From: JBGSTR01 sp963707135
GTDB lineage: Bacteria; Pseudomonadota; Gammaproteobacteria; Chromatiales; Chromatiaceae
NCBI GenBank assembly: GCA_963707135.1
Contig: CAVPOY010000001.1
Span: forward strand, 186,001 to 250,000
Reading direction: 5' to 3'
Length of the DNA: 64,000 bases
The position numbers and the translations under genes are program-made. The notes beneath the pieces are model-generated. The model was not told where the DNA came from. It saw only the letters and a program-made list of their open reading frames with translations, and did not search any database. This document shows, piece after piece, positions 62,669 through 64,000 of this stretch; position 1 is the first letter of the stretch; the number at the start of each line of letters is the position of its first letter.

Positions 62669-64000
<1,332 letters not shown>

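Overview
This is a GC-rich chromosomal window from a sulfur-oxidising gammaproteobacterium, most likely of the purple-sulfur/Ectothiorhodospiraceae-Chromatiaceae type or a related chemolithotroph. The main reason is a complete oxidative (reverse) dissimilatory sulfite reductase operon, dsrABEFHCMKLJOPNRS (9209-23192), in the gene order known from Allochromatium vinosum. It has the oxidiser-specific dsrEFH, dsrL and dsrN genes and no dsrD. The housekeeping blocks (tig-clpP-clpX-lon-hup-tRNAs-ppiD, and mtaD-mtnA-gyrA) are also gammaproteobacterial in layout. No photosynthesis genes lie in the window.

Layout. 1-5300: the end of an ABC-2 permease, an RlpA-like protein, and a two-gene envelope glycan unit (GT39-like membrane glycosyltransferase plus a GH17-GT2 beta-glucan synthase). 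5633-8802 (minus strand): an unusual five-gene cluster encoding an Fe(II)/2-oxoglutarate dioxygenase, a 63-aa protein, a helical 244-aa protein, a Cas6/Cmx6-like protein with no CRISPR nearby, and a cysteine-free DsrC paralogue (RspA type). It is transcribed divergently from dsr across a 406-bp region with two palindromes. I consider it the best candidate for an undescribed system. 9209-23192: the dsr operon, with strong hairpins in four intercistronic gaps and the dsrC ribosome binding site in a hairpin loop. 23300-31893: pgm, htpG, adk, a thioredoxin, a DUF1249 protein, an IscR-type regulator with a clear IscR box, and a sensor kinase. 32149-36426: prmB, a small unknown gene, hemN and an acyl-CoA synthetase. 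36558-46492: trigger factor, ClpP, ClpX, Lon, HU, tRNA-Val, tRNA-Asp, PpiD and FabI. 46566-53190: a four-gene oligopeptide-type ABC importer. 53492-57782: a zinc acquisition module (small Cys/His protein, His-rich outer-membrane protein, ZnuA, ZnuC, ZnuB). 58021-58916: a broken outer-membrane protein gene. 59860-64000: mtaD, mtnA and the first 444 codons of gyrA.

How the genes work together. DsrE2F2H2 passes sulfur to DsrC. DsrAB with DsrL oxidises the sulfur to sulfite, and the DsrMKJOP membrane complex reoxidises or reloads DsrC. DsrN amidates siroheme for DsrAB, and DsrR and DsrS are accessory.

Sequence quality. Four genes carry disabling lesions: dsrK, the sensor kinase and mtnA each have a single-base frameshift, and the outer-membrane protein gene has an apparent base loss plus an in-frame TAG. 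At least two of the indels are in short homopolymer runs, and dsrK lies in an otherwise intact operon, so draft-assembly errors are a likely cause for some of them.
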